Below, piece by piece: positions 44,409 to 56,440 of a stretch of 64,000 nt of DNA; position 1 is the stretch's first letter, and each line of letters begins with the position of its first letter. The position numbers were made by a program, and so were the translations under genes. Source of the stretch: Cocos nucifera (taxonomy: Eukaryota > Streptophyta > Magnoliopsida > Arecales > Arecaceae). The notes beneath the pieces were generated by a model, which was given only the letters and a program-made list of their open reading frames with translations, was not told where the DNA came from and made no database searches. The stretch spans positions 1 to 64,000 of the forward strand of contig QRFJ01000784.1 of assembly GCA_006176705.1 (NCBI GenBank). Direction: 5' to 3'.

Positions 44409-45889
44409 TGTTAGGGGTAAAACCTCATCTACCAAAAGTTGGCAAGATGCCAGGTCTTGAGGTGACCTCGTCCGGTGACAACAACTATGACCAACTTCAA
44501 TCAGTGAAGAATTCCTGCTTAGCACCAAGACCGCAGACCTCCAACTTGGAGTTACTAGCCGACTTTCTCTATTCTGATCGCTAGCTTTTTTAGAGAACTC
44601 TAGAACCTACAAGGCATTGTGGGTTTCACCCAGATGAGCTTGAATAGTGATGACAATCCTCTAAGCAATTAAGTATCCAATCCCAGTGTAATATGCCCTG
44701 GCTAATCTTGAAGCTACTCGAACTCCTTCCCAACCAAGACTTTTCTAGGCTATTCAATCATGATCTGCAGTGCTACTCTCCAAACAAATTTCTACAATAT
44801 GCAGAGAGTGGCAAGTCTTTGGATCCTCATGCCAAGAACCTTGAATGTGCAAGCAGAAGGACCTCATATCCACTTTATTAACCTTCAGAAGCCTTGGAGA
44901 TAGTTGAACTTCAAAGGAATGGATGAGTTGCAAGAGTATCATAATCATCCATCCATCACAACTATCAATCGAGCCTCGTCGATTGATCTCCTCCCAACCA
45001 CTAGGAATGCTCCTTCTGGCCGAATTCCTAGTCATCACCCAAAGGGCCCCTTCCAATTGAGCTTCTCTCCATCGTTGGAAGAGCCTCGACATCAATTCTT
45101 AATACCGCAAATATCAGTCAACATACAGACAATCTCAAAGCCATTCGAACCTCTTTTGAACTACTATCTTCTCCAAGCCGGACTCCTTCGAAACTCCTTC
45201 AGCCTTCCGAACTTCTTCAATCAGACTCCATCCAGACGATCCCCACTAGTTACCTTCTTTTCGGATGACCTCCTTCTATCAAATTTTCTTTCAGACGAAC
45301 TTCTTTCAGTAGCCAGGCAAGCTCCCTTCAGTCGATCTCCTTCCAGTCGACCTTCTTCCAGCCACCAGAAAGGACCTTGTCATGCACATGAATTTGGCTA
45401 CCAACTCGATACAAATCAACCCACATACGGGCGATCTTAAAGGAGTCTGAATTTCTTTGAAAATGTAATGACTCAAAGTTCTTTATTGCCAATGCCTGCT
45501 CCCTCTGAACTTCAACTATTATATCCCAACGGACTGACATGTCACGATAATAGACATAACTCTCCATAACAAACTCCACGTAATCCCGAATGGCCCACTA
45601 TCAGGTAGTTATGGCTATCACCATCAATTTATTACAGACTCCATCTATAAAAGGAACCCTCTAGATATATTTTCTCTAAGCTCTCATTCCTCTTCCCATC
45701 ACTCTATCTCTAAATTTTTTGAGCACTCCATTTCTGTTGGCTAGAAGAGCTAACCTGATCGTCGGAGGATCCTGTCGGAGCCACCACCCCCGACTTCGTA
45801 CAGGACTTCTATTTTATAGGTCCCCGACGGTGACCTTATCTTCTCCAGCTCCAACTCTATTTCAGCATCAACCAGATTCTACACCAATA
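44409..45889 (+). repeat. G1 3' LTR
   Basis: 1481 bp, begins TGTTAGGGG and ends CCAATA. The boundaries are fixed by comparison with the equal-length solo LTR at 27732-29212, whose target duplication defines both ends. The TATA box TATAAAAG is at 45646-45653. Open frames inside, such as 44904-45440, are LTR sequence and not genes. Confidence 0.92.
45646..45653 (+). promoter_or_regulatory. TATA box of G1 LTR
   Basis: TATAAAAG, conserved in the solo LTR at 27968-27975 (minus strand). Confidence 0.65.
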
Positions 45890-45897
45890 AATACCAT

Positions 45898-46076
45898 CAC
45901 CAATAATTGTTATTAGCGATGGCTAGAAATTTCATCACTAATAGTGGTAATTAGCTACTAGGATTGTTCCGACCATCAATTAGTGATGGTTTTCCATCAC
46001 TAATACTATTAGTGATGATAAAACCACTATTAGGGATGGCAATTAACCATCGCTAATAGTCATTTTTTTTATAGTG
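45898..46076. mobile_element. CACTA-like miniature element (MITE)
   Basis: A 179-bp block whose right end reads CACTATAAAAAAAATGAC on the minus strand and then ATTAGCGATGG; its left end reads CACCAATAATTG then ATTAGCGATGG. Inside, ATTAGTGATGG-type subterminal repeats occur in both orientations, as in CACTA (EnSpm) elements. Flanking triplets CAT and GAT match at two of three bases. There is no coding capacity. Confidence 0.65.
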
Positions 46077-46764
46077 GATGAGTATTGATTTAGATAAAGC
46101 TCCTAGTCCTAGTAGATTTTCTATCTTCTTCTTTCAACACTTTTGGCCTTTGATAAAATATATGTTATTGCTGTTGTGCAATATTTCTATTGTACCAATA
46201 GTCTTTCTCTTTCTTGGAATCAAACCTTATTCTTCTCTCGAAAATAACTAATCTACAAACTCCTAATGATTGTCACCCTATAAGTTTATGTAATACTACT
46301 TATAAGATCTTGGCAAAGATTCTAGTTAATCGAATTAGTCTTGTTTTGCCATATATAATCTCTAAAGAATAAGGTGCTTTTGCTCCTAGTCATCACATTT
46401 CTACGAACATCCCTATTGCCTAAGAATTAATGCATTCTTTAGCTAGGGCAACTAGATCTCATAGTCTTATGATGTTGAAGCTTGATATGGAGAAAGCTTA
46501 TGATCGTGTTCATTAGCAGTTTTTGTTTCACATTCTAGATCAAGTTGGTTTCCATCAATAGTTTATTAGCTAGATTAACGCTGGTGTTCAACAACCACAT
46601 TTTGCTCTACTTATTAATAGGTCTCCTATTGTATGGTTTTCCACCGCACGTGGTCTTAGGCAAGGGTGTCCATTTTCTCCTTATCTTTTCATTCTGGTTG
46701 CTCAAATGTTCTCTAACCTTTTGCAAACTATGATCCACAATTACTTGTTGTGGGTTTATCATCC
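46077..46764 (+). pseudogene. L1-type LINE reverse transcriptase, 5' fragment
   Basis: Across frameshifts it reads as non-LTR reverse transcriptase: D-K-A-P-S-P, F-F-F-Q-H-F-W, later S-L-M-M-L-K-L-D-M-E-K-A-Y-D-R-V near 46460-46515, then R-G-L-R-Q-G-C-P-F-S-P-Y-L-F near 46650-46690. It breaks at 46764 where C3 begins and continues at 62512. The part upstream of the D-K-A-P block is absent; either the LINE is truncated or G1 lies in it. No endonuclease domain is visible. Confidence 0.85.
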
Positions 46765-47774
46765 TGTTAGGTGGTGGAGCCTAATCCACCTAACAAATTG
46801 GATAAAATCAAGATCCAACAAGCCTAGAAAAAAGCCCAAAAAAAGTCTACATGAAAAGAAAAGAAAAGAAAAAAATTTGGGGGGCCGACAGTAGGGCCCG
46901 GTACAGCAGTTGGATGTGGACCGGCGAATCAGCATGGCCAGTGGCCCATGTAGGCACGTGGCCCAGCACACATGCAGCCTACTGCGAGTGTGCATGGGCC
47001 AGCATGTGCAGACTGAGCCCATCCACCGTGGTGTATGTGCGGTCCATTGCACTAGAGGTGATAGCATGGTCCATGATGATCGTGTGGACTAGATGCAGTC
47101 TATACGTGTGGTCCAGGTGTTTTCCTTGCATTTCTTGCCATCCACACCATTTTGGTGGACCGCTAAGGGGTCTATGGGCTAAAATCGTGGCTTACGGGAT
47201 TGTTTTGAGTTGTTTCTTGCGATGATGCACGATCTGATAGGTGAGAGGCACTAGCGCCTTGATCTGATGGCTACGGGCATATGGACACGATCAAAGGTGT
47301 CTTGTACTCAAATTGGGCTCGATCAGAGGCCAATAAAATAGGTTTGTGGGCATGGTGTTTAGTAGAACACAGTAGAGAACGCAGTAGGGAACAGCCAAGA
47401 GCTTTTTTCAAGAGAGAAAAAGGAGAGAGGAAGAGAGAGAGAGAGGCTTGGGTCCGCTTCTTGTTAGTAATCCTAAGGTGTCTCCAGGTGAGTGAAGTAT
47501 CTCTAGGAGGGGTTTGCTTATTCCTATTGGGGTTGTTCTTGCTTCCAAAAAAGAGAAAAATAGAGATTCTTCTTTATTCTCATCTCTTATAGACTGTCTA
47601 TTTTTTAGTGAAAATATTATTCTATGTGGGCATAGATGTAGGAGCAAGAGACTTCGAACCATGTGAATTCTCGATGTTTCGAGTTTACATGTTTTGTATT
47701 TTCAATTTTTTTTCCTACTACTACCATAATCCACTATACATCATTTCCTAAATCTATATTAGTCAATTCTAACA
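46765..47774 (+). repeat. C3 5' LTR
   Basis: Begins TGTTAGGTGG and ends CTAACA. It starts with a perfect 10-bp inverted repeat (46765-46774 and 46786-46795). An A-rich run of AAAAG units lies near 46853-46872; it is longer in the 3' LTR (about 61580-61612). The promoter box is degraded here but is TATAAAATA at 62055-62063 in the 3' LTR. GA-rich sequence lies near 47415-47447. Confidence 0.93.
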
Positions 47775-47776
47775 GT

Positions 47777-47790
47777 TGGTATCAGAGCCT
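47777..47790 (+). promoter_or_regulatory. C3 primer binding site
   Basis: TGGTATCAGAGCCT, two bases after the LTR end, matches the initiator-Met tRNA primer site. Confidence 0.92.
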
Positions 47791-47816
47791 CAGGCTTGAG
47801 GAAAAGAGTCAAAGCG

Positions 47817-50470
47817 ATGGCAGGAGATGAAGGAAAGGTTAGGATCGACAAATTTGATGAGAAAGACTTTAGATTCTAAAAGATGTAGATTGAAATTATC
47901 TATATCAGAAGAGACTTTATCTACCTTTTGAAGAAAAGAAATCTGAAGACATGTCACAAGCAGATTGAGAATTATTGGACCGCCAGGCTTTGGAAGTTAT
48001 CCAACTGACGTTGGCCAGGAACATCATATAGAAACATCATGGAGGAAAAGATAACAGCTGATTTGATTAAAGCTTTGTCCAATATGTATGAGAAGCCTTC
48101 AACCTTTAATAAGGTATACCTTATACATTGACTATTCAATTTAAAAATGCTCGAAGGTGCGCCTATTATTGATCATATCAATAAATTTAATCTAATTACT
48201 AGTCAGTTAAGCTCTGTTGATATTAGTTTTGAGAATGAAGTTCCTGCATTAATATTATTATCTTCTTTGCCCAAGAGTTGGGGTGCTACCATGACTGCGT
48301 TGAGTAGTTCTTGTAGAGCAAGCAAGCTAAAATTTGAAAAAATTCAAAACCTAATTCTCAGTAAAGATATCAGGAGGAGAGAATCCAAAAGAAACTTTAG
48401 TTCTATCTTAGTTACTCAAGAAGGTAGAGGAAGAACTATATAGTGCAACAAAGGTCGTGAAAAATCTAAGTCCAAATAAAGAAGCCAATCAAGATCAAAA
48501 GGTGATGGCTATTGGCATTGTGGCAAGAAAGCGCACACTAAGAAGAACTGCTAGGCAAAAAAGAAGAATAAAGGATAGAATGAGGAATCCATCAATGCAG
48601 TAATAGAGACAACAACTAATGCCCTAGTCCTCATCATGGACAGTCTGATAGAGTCATGGATCCTAAACTCTGGAGCTTCATTTCATTCCACCTTACAGAA
48701 AAAGTGTATGATCAATTATACTGTTGGAAACTTTAGAAAGGTTTATCTGATTGATGATGAACCGTTAAATATTATGGAGAAAGATGATCTGCATATAAAA
48801 ATGCCGAATCAGTCGATATAGAAGCTCAAGAATGTCATATATGTTTTAAGTTTAAAAAAAAAAAATTGATTTCAATTAAGCAATTGGATGCTGAGGGATA
48901 CAGTACAATTTTTGTTCGTGGCTCTTAGAAGATCATCAAAGGTGCTATGGTGATAGCACAAGAAAGCAAGTTGGGTACCATCTATATGATCAGTAATATC
49001 AGAGATTCAGTAGTACTAGTACAGACAAATTTAGAGTTATGGCATGCAGACTAGGTCACATGAGCTAGAAAGATATGCAGGTACCATTGAAGAAGGGCAA
49101 GCTGACAGGTTTAAAATCTATTGATATTGGTCTTGGTGAGGATTGTATTCTTGGAAAGTAGAAGAAGGTCAGTTTATTCAAGATTGGCAGAACACTAAAA
49201 GCAAGAAAGTTAGAGCTTGTAACATAGACATGTGGAGTCCTTTTCGGGTCATATTCCTTGGAGGCTTGCGATATTATGTAATATTTATCGACGATTCCAT
49301 CAGAAAGATATAGATTTATTTTTTAAAGAATAAATTTGATGTGTTTACTACTTTCAAAAATTGAAAGAGCCTAGTGGAGAATGAATTTGGTGAGAAAATC
49401 AAGTACCTAAGATCAGATAATGGAGGCGAATATGATAGCACCAAGTTCAAAAAAATTTATACAGCAAGTGAAATCAAGATGGAGAAAACCATCCCAAACA
49501 TGCCACAATAGAACGGGATAGTTGAGCACATGAACCAAACCTTGAACAAAGCCAAGATAATGAGGATCCATACTGGTTTGTCCAAGATGTTTTGGGTTGA
49601 GGTAGTTAGTAGGTTGAGGCAGTTAGCACTGCTACCTACCTGTTAAATAGAGATCCCTTAGTTCCTATTGATAACAAGCTACCAGAAGAAGAGTGGACAA
49701 GAAAGTCGGTAAATTTATCTCACCTAAAGGTCTTCGGCTGTGTCCCTTATGTACTCATCAATGCTAAAAAAAGGGACAAGCTCGATGCAAAATCAAAGAA
49801 GTATTTCTTCATTGGGTATAGCACTGATAAATTTAACTACAAGTTCTGGAGTGAGTAGGAAAGGAAAATCATCAAAAGCAAGGACGTGATCTTCAATGAA
49901 AGAAACTTCTACAAGGACAAGGATGATCTTAATAGTGCAAGGGAGATAGCTAAAGAGAATGAGCAAGTCAAGTTGAAAGAGATCACAGAGGATGATATTA
50001 CCAAAAGAACAAGAGAAGATCCTAAATCAATGCTAGAGACACCTCAACCAAGGAGATCTTTGAGAATCTTGAAACTACTGGAAACATATTCACCTTCTCT
50101 TCACTATTTGTTGTTAATATATGGCGGTGAATTCGAATAATTTGAGGAAGCTATGCAGAGTAAAAATTCAATCAAGTGGGAGCTGGCAATGAAGGATGAG
50201 ATGCAGCTCTTGAAGAAGAATCAGACTTGGAAGCTCAGCACACTACCGGAAGGAAAGAAAGTTCTATATAATAAGTGGGTTTACAAGATCAAAGAGGAAC
50301 ATGATGGCAACAAGGGGTATAAGGTTAGATTGATTGTGAAAGACTTCTAATAGAAATAAGGTATCGACTACACTAAAATTTTTTCTGCTATTGTTAAGCA
50401 CTCTACTATCAGAGTGATTCTAAGCATAGTAACTATTGAGAACTTATGCTTAGAACAATTAGATGTTAAG
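47817..50470 (+). pseudogene. C3 gag-pol, 5' part, broken
   Basis: It starts at ATG 47817 (M-A-G-D-E-G-K-V-R). Gag has a UBN2-type block and is open at 48147-48443. In the zinc knuckle near 48505-48552 the first Cys is Tyr. The protease active site reads N-S-G near 48668 where D-S-G is expected. A weak GAG-pre-integrase, an integrase region with L-R-S-D-N-G-G near 49415, and the start of RT (50153-50350, and Q-L-D-V-K at about 50456-50470) follow. Stops and indels are many. RT is cut at 50470, and about 100 codons between Q-L-D-V-K and the Y-V-D-D region are missing from the window altogether. Confidence 0.88.
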
Positions 50471-50498
50471 CGCTCTACTATCAGACTTAGGCTAGTTC

Positions 50499-52509
50499 TG
50501 AAGGTCTTCTCCTTCTGAATCATGACTCCATAGATCATATCTAAATCTGATCTAAAGAACCTTCAAATGAGTCTTCAAAGGCAACACATTCATCTCTCAA
50601 GCGAAAGTTGTCTTCTTCCTAATCTATGCGCCAAATCTCCTTAGAACTTTATTTGGAATTGTGCCCAACTCCTTGGGCATGGAGAAGGAAAAGAGAGGAT
50701 CAAAGGGAGGTGTGGAAGAGAGGATGGATAGCCTTATGGCATGATGGATGGGCAAAAGCTCTCAATCCTAGGCATAGACAAGGTTTAAATAGATCCTACT
50801 ACGCTATGCAGTGCCACATTACTTCGGCCAATCAAACTGCATGATTCAATCAGATCTTAATCTAATTGATAGAGTAACGTCATCTGATCCAATCAGATTA
50901 GAGACCTCTGAAAGTCTCCATAGGTGGCGCCATAGATGGATAGGCCCAAACTCCTTGGTGCTTAAGAGTCCATCTCCATCAAACAATCTCTAAAGTCCCA
51001 TTTGAATGGGACTCCTCCCTTTTCCCCATGTGTGCACGCTAACTAGGGGCATGTGCACATTCTTGTGCATGGAATCCAAGAAGGCATGCACTCCAAGGAG
51101 ATGTCCAAAGGGAGCGCATGCCCCTACCTCTTTCTTTCCTGCATTGAGACATCTTATGTCTCGACAGAGATAGGAAATGGTAGGTGGTGACAGGATTTAG
51201 CAGGTGTTGTCTAATTTCCATCTGATGGACAAGATAATTCTTTTCTGATCTAGACAAGCTCCAGTCAGACAAAGATAAATCCATACAGGGTTCTTTGGTG
51301 AGCCCAAACCAATTTAGCTCAATTGAGATGAACCAGAAACACTACAAAAGAAGAAAGATAGGCTCATTCGTGTGCTAGCATGATTTTTTTGAACCTAATT
51401 GGATCTAATCCAAGTCAATCAAATTGGATTAGCTCAATTGATCACATCCAAATCCAAACTTTTGTTTGTGTGATCTAGTTAGGTTCAGTTCCATATGGTA
51501 ATGAAATATATCGCGATCTCCATCATCGACATCATCGAAATACCTTTCGATGAACTAGAACTTTTTTGATTCATACAATTAGAATGATCAATCATCAAGA
51601 TCATTCTAATTATTTTCAAAATCCACCAGTGACACCAAGCAGTATATAGTGGTAAGCTATCAAAACTGAAAGTGAATCTCTCGGTGCAGCTACTTGTGTG
51701 ATTGGGTTCTTCTATCTTGAGCTCCAACAGGATTAGGGTTAAGATGAACTCGTCAAACTCAATATCCATCATATAAATTAATCATTCGATTTGAGTTCGA
51801 TGTGAAATCTTAATAGAAACTCTTTCTATCATTTTCACACTACCATGGCCATGGGCTTATAGACTCAATCTCATGATCATCATAGTGCTACTCCTCATCT
51901 ACCGAGGTAAATAGATTTTTTATTAATGCAATCTAATTCCTACAATGAACATGCTATAGCCAACATACATCTTAGGATTTCGAATGGTTAGAATACCAAG
52001 TTATGGTATAGTCAAACTATAACATCCTCAAGGTGAACTACCGATGCACCTCAGGTCAAAGAATCAGATACACCACTATAGCATCGAGCCAATCATTGAT
52101 AAGTAGGTAGACTTCCTTATGACTGCTCGAGGTGGTTACACTCAATACCCTTATTCTCTAACGAGTACCTGTACTCTCGCTCCAGTGTCTCCACACCATG
52201 GACTCAAGATCCATCTATCCTAAGAAAGTGATCGTACACCAACCTTATGGATCGATCACCATCCTTATGACGATCCTATGGTTAGGAGCAGTTTATAAGT
52301 TAATTATGAAAATTCATGCCTTAAATTTTCAACTCTTGAAAATATGAATTATCATTATCATTAACTCAAAGGATATATCATAAACACTTTAAATACACAC
52401 TATGATAGAAAATAATTTTTTTATTAATTTATAGTTAAAATTATAAAATTATTCCTAGAAATGTATTACAAGTATCAACCAATCTGACTTCTAGGGCACA
52501 CATCTAACA
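50499..52509 (-). repeat. C4 3' LTR (left), outer end deleted
   Basis: It aligns with 58610-60505 of the right LTR, so roughly the outer 290 bases are missing. It ends CATCTAACA at 52509. U3 has no TTGAC cluster where C1 and C2 carry one. Confidence 0.88.
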
Positions 52510-52523
52510 AACTCCCACTTGAC

Positions 52524-55500
52524 CTAAAGCCAATTGGCTACAAATCTAAATTCCATTTTCTTAAGATGGAATTCGATCTTCTATTGTCCTAACATCTTTA
52601 TTAGTGGGTCAGCCGATTGTCTGCAGTGTCAACTCTCTTGACCTCAACATATCCCTTCTCGAGGTAATCATGGATCAGATGGAATCGTTGCTCGATGTGC
52701 TTGGATTTTTGGTGAGACCTTGACTCCTTAGCTAGGGCTATGGCACCATTATTATCGCAGTACAAAGGGACGGCATCCGATGGCATCACTCCAAGTTCTA
52801 TGGCAAACTTCTTGTACCAGAACATCTCTTTCATAGCTTTTGATGCAGTAATATACTCTTCTTCCATGGTGGAGTTTGCTATCACTATCTGCATGGAACT
52901 CTTCCAGCTAACAGCACCATCATTGCATACAAATAGACTTTCAGATGTCAACTTTCGATCATCTATGTCGAACATAAAATCCAAATCTGTATATCCCTGG
53001 ATCTAGAGATCTCCATTATCAAAGACTAGAAATATATCCTTAGTCCTTCTCAAGTACTTAAGGATACATTTCACAGAAATCTAGTACTCTTCGTCTGGAT
53101 TTGACTGATACCTGCTCATGACACTCACAGCATGGGCAATATCAGATCGTGTACATAGCATGGCATACATAAGGCTTCCTATTGTTGAAGCATAAGAAAT
53201 CTTGCTCATACATTCAATCTCCTTAAGTGTGCTAGGGCACATCTCCTTGGAGAGATGAATGCCATGTCTGAAGGGTACTAAACTTCTTTTGAAGTTTTTC
53301 ATGCTAAACCTCTTTAGCACCTCCTCTATATATATCTTCTGTGAAAGTCCTAGCATCCTATTTGGTCTATCTCTATAGACCTTAATTCCTAGACTCTTTA
53401 GACAACCATATTTGACCATGGTCAACATGGGAATATCATTTCCAATTATGATGATATCATCCACGTACAATATGAGAAAAATAATAGCGCTCCCACTGAT
53501 CTTTTTGAACACACATAGCTCCTCCTCATTTTTTATGAAATCAAATGATTTGATCACATCATTGAAACGAGCATTTCAGCTCCAAAATGCTTGCCTAAGT
53601 CCATATATGGATCTTTGTAGGTTGCATACCTTATGATCACCATCACTGGATGTGAAACCAAGTGACTGTTCCATATAGATATCTTCCTCAAGATATTCAT
53701 TTAAGAATATAGTTTTCACGTCCATTTATCATATTTCATAATCAAAATAGGCTACAACAGCAAGCAATGTGTGGATGGATTTAAGCATAGCTATTGGCAA
53801 AAAGGTATCCTGATAGTCAATGCCCTCGCACTGACTATATCTTTTCGCTACTAGCCTAGCTTTGAATGTCTCTACATTTCAATTAGCACCTATCTTTCTC
53901 TTGAAGATCCATTTATACCCAATAGATACTATACCTTCAAGTGGATCTACCAAGGTCCAGACTTGGTTTGAGCATATTGAGTCAATCTCTGACTTCAATT
54001 TCTCTAATCATTTTTTAGAGTCGATATCTGATATCATCTCATCATAGATTTTGGAATCATCACCATGAATCCTATTTCTTATGAGAAATATTTTTTCAAC
54101 ATCCTCTAAAATAGTACCTAAGTATCTTTCAAGAGGATAGAAAATTTTAGTTGATTTTCGAGGTGGAGGAGGTAGTATTTGGACTGGCTTAATTTGATTG
54201 GGTTTCATAGATTTCTTAGCTCGTTGCTGTTCGGAGACCTTCTCCTCGAGCCTGATCTATCTTCCAATGCCACCATCTTGAATAAACTATTTTTCAAGAA
54301 AGATGGCATATCAACTCATAATCATATTATGATCTTCTAGAAGATAGAAATAATATTCTAACAACTCTTTAGGATATCCAATGAACCAAGCTCAAAAGGA
54401 CCTAAATTCTAACTTATCCGCCTGCTATCTCTTGACATGAGCCGGACAATCCCAAATTCTGAGATGACTCAGAGTTGATTTCTTACCATGCCATATCTCA
54501 TAAAGTATGGTAGAAATAGTTTTAGAAGAAATTCTATTCAATAAATATATTGCGGTCATAAGACTATGTTTCCAAATAAACTCAGAAAGATCCATGAAGC
54601 TCATCATGGATTGGACCATATCCAATAGGATCCGATTTCTCCATTCTGAAACTTCATTGAGTTGAGGTATTCCAGGTGGAGTCCATTGAGACTATGCCAT
54701 TATTTTTGAGATAGTCCAAAAATTTTTGACTAAGGTATTCACCTCTTCGATCTGATTGAAGAGACTTAATGGACTTTTCTATTTGTTTTTCTACTTCGAG
54801 TCTGAATTTTTTGAACTTTTTAAAAACTTCAGATTTGTGTTGCATCAAATACACATATCCATATCAAGATAAATCATCGATAAAGATAATAAAATAGACA
54901 TAATTATCTTTGGCTGGCACATCAAATGGGCCGCACACATCTATGTACCAGGGCTAGTAGGTCTGTGGCCCTTTCCCCATGTCCTACAAAAGAGAGCTTG
55001 GTCATTTTGCTATGAAGGCATAATTCACAAATTGGATACGACTCGAAAGTCAACGAACTTAATAGCCCAGATTTTTTTAATTTGTTAATCCTGTCTTCTA
55101 CTATATGACCTAGCCTAAGGTGCCAAAGATACCTATCATTTAGACTATCCCTAGGTCGCTTTGATCCTATGGCATTCACGTTTTGCTCGATATTAAAAAT
55201 AGAAACATCAATATGTAACTAATAAAGATCATTTATAAGAAAATCACTTATAATTTTATTTCTTTCAAAAAAAATATTATAATGATCTTTAAGAAAACTA
55301 ATTACATAGTCTTCCTATGCTAAACATGAAACATAAATTAAATTTTTGCTTGCTGCGAGCACATAAAAATAATCCTTAAGTCCTAAATCTAATCTTGATG
55401 ATAGTCAAAGAGCATAGGTTCCATCCACAGTAGCAACTCTTGCTCCATTTCTAATGCATAGGATCATCTCTCCATCCCTCGGCCTCCTGCTCTCCTCAAG

Positions 55501-56440
55501 ATCCTGCATAAAAGTACATAAGTGAGCACTCGAACTAGAGTCAAGCATCCAACTAGATGCAAAAGAAATCATAAGATTAGATTCAATAACAAGCATACCT
55601 CCAGAAGGACCTGCTTTCTTGTTCTTCAAGATGGTCAGGTATAGAGGGCAGTTCCACTTTCAGTGGTCGTCTGTATTACAATGAAAATACTTTTTCATGT
55701 CAGCAACCTTCTTCTTTAGCTCTACCTTCTTCTTCTTTCCTCCATCTATCTTCTGCTTCTTCGCAGACTTCTTCTTCTTTTCAAAAGAATTTCTCTTGGA
55801 AGAAGTCTGCTCCACAGCAAGCACTGAGCTTTGTAAATCTTTCAAAGAAAGCTCAGCGGTAGTCAGCATATTTATCAATTCTACTAAGGTACATTATAGC
55901 TTATGCATATGGAAGTTCATAATGAACTATCCATATGCATCAGTCAAGGACTGCAAGATCACATCAATTTGTAAGTCCCTATTTAGCTTGATATCGAGCT
56001 TTTCAAGCTCTTCTAAGTTCTTGATTATCATCAAATAATGATCTTGGACCAACTGTCCATCACACATTTGAGCCTTTAGCCTTAAAAAGTCTTCTAGTGA
56101 CTTGATACTTGGCTGTGCGACTCTCCTCACCAAACAACTCTTGTAGGTGAGCCAACATTTGATGAGTAGTCTTAATATCCTCATGTTGGCACTGAAGCTC
56201 ATCAGACATTAAGCCCAACATATAGTACCTAGCTTTATTGTCTTCATCCATCTACTTTTTTAGAGATGCTCTCTATTTGGCAGATGGACGGACTGGTAAG
56301 GTGAAAAGTTCCTGATCCAATACATGAGTTAGTTTTTCAGAATCCAAAATAATTTTATAGTTTCAAAACCAATCCTTATAATTGAATCTAGTCAGTCTGT
56401 AGGTGTCTAAGATATGGGTTAGTGGATTGGATGCAGATAT
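52524..56440 (-). pseudogene. C4 gag-pol polyprotein, broken
   Basis: The start codon at 56438-56440 is ATA where C2 has ATG. Gag survives in pieces (56251-55660). The first Cys of the knuckle is Tyr near 55685. Protease D-S is followed by S in place of G near 55530. GAG-pre-integrase (55179-54922), integrase fragments (54854-54425), RT with intact Y-V-D-D near 53475, and RNase H (52984-52601) follow. A small deletion removes about 12 residues after Y-V-D-D, near 53390-53400. The final A-N-W-L stop is at 52524-52526. The purine tract is at about 52510-52522 on the minus strand, with part of the junction inverted repeat. Confidence 0.9.

Larger units (their letters stand above)
13641..45889 (+). 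mobile_element. G1: Tat-lineage Ty3/gypsy retrotransposon, interrupted four times
   Basis: The element is assembled from 13641-14451, 24844-27731, 29213-29662 and 40146-45889, which read on in the same order with target duplications at three junctions. Gene order is gag, protease, RT, RNase H, second (archaeal-type) RNase H, integrase. A tandem-repeat tract, an antisense frame, a purine tract and a 3' LTR follow. The second RNase H and the antisense frame are hallmarks of the Tat lineage (Ogre, Retand, Grande, RIRE2). The 5' LTR and leader lie beyond X1, outside the window. All coding parts are decayed. Confidence 0.9.

Noticed and set aside
44904..45440. 178-residue plus-strand open frame as a possible host gene
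   Set aside because: It lies wholly inside the G1 3' LTR, is rich in Ser and Pro by composition, and is not kept open in the solo LTR copy.
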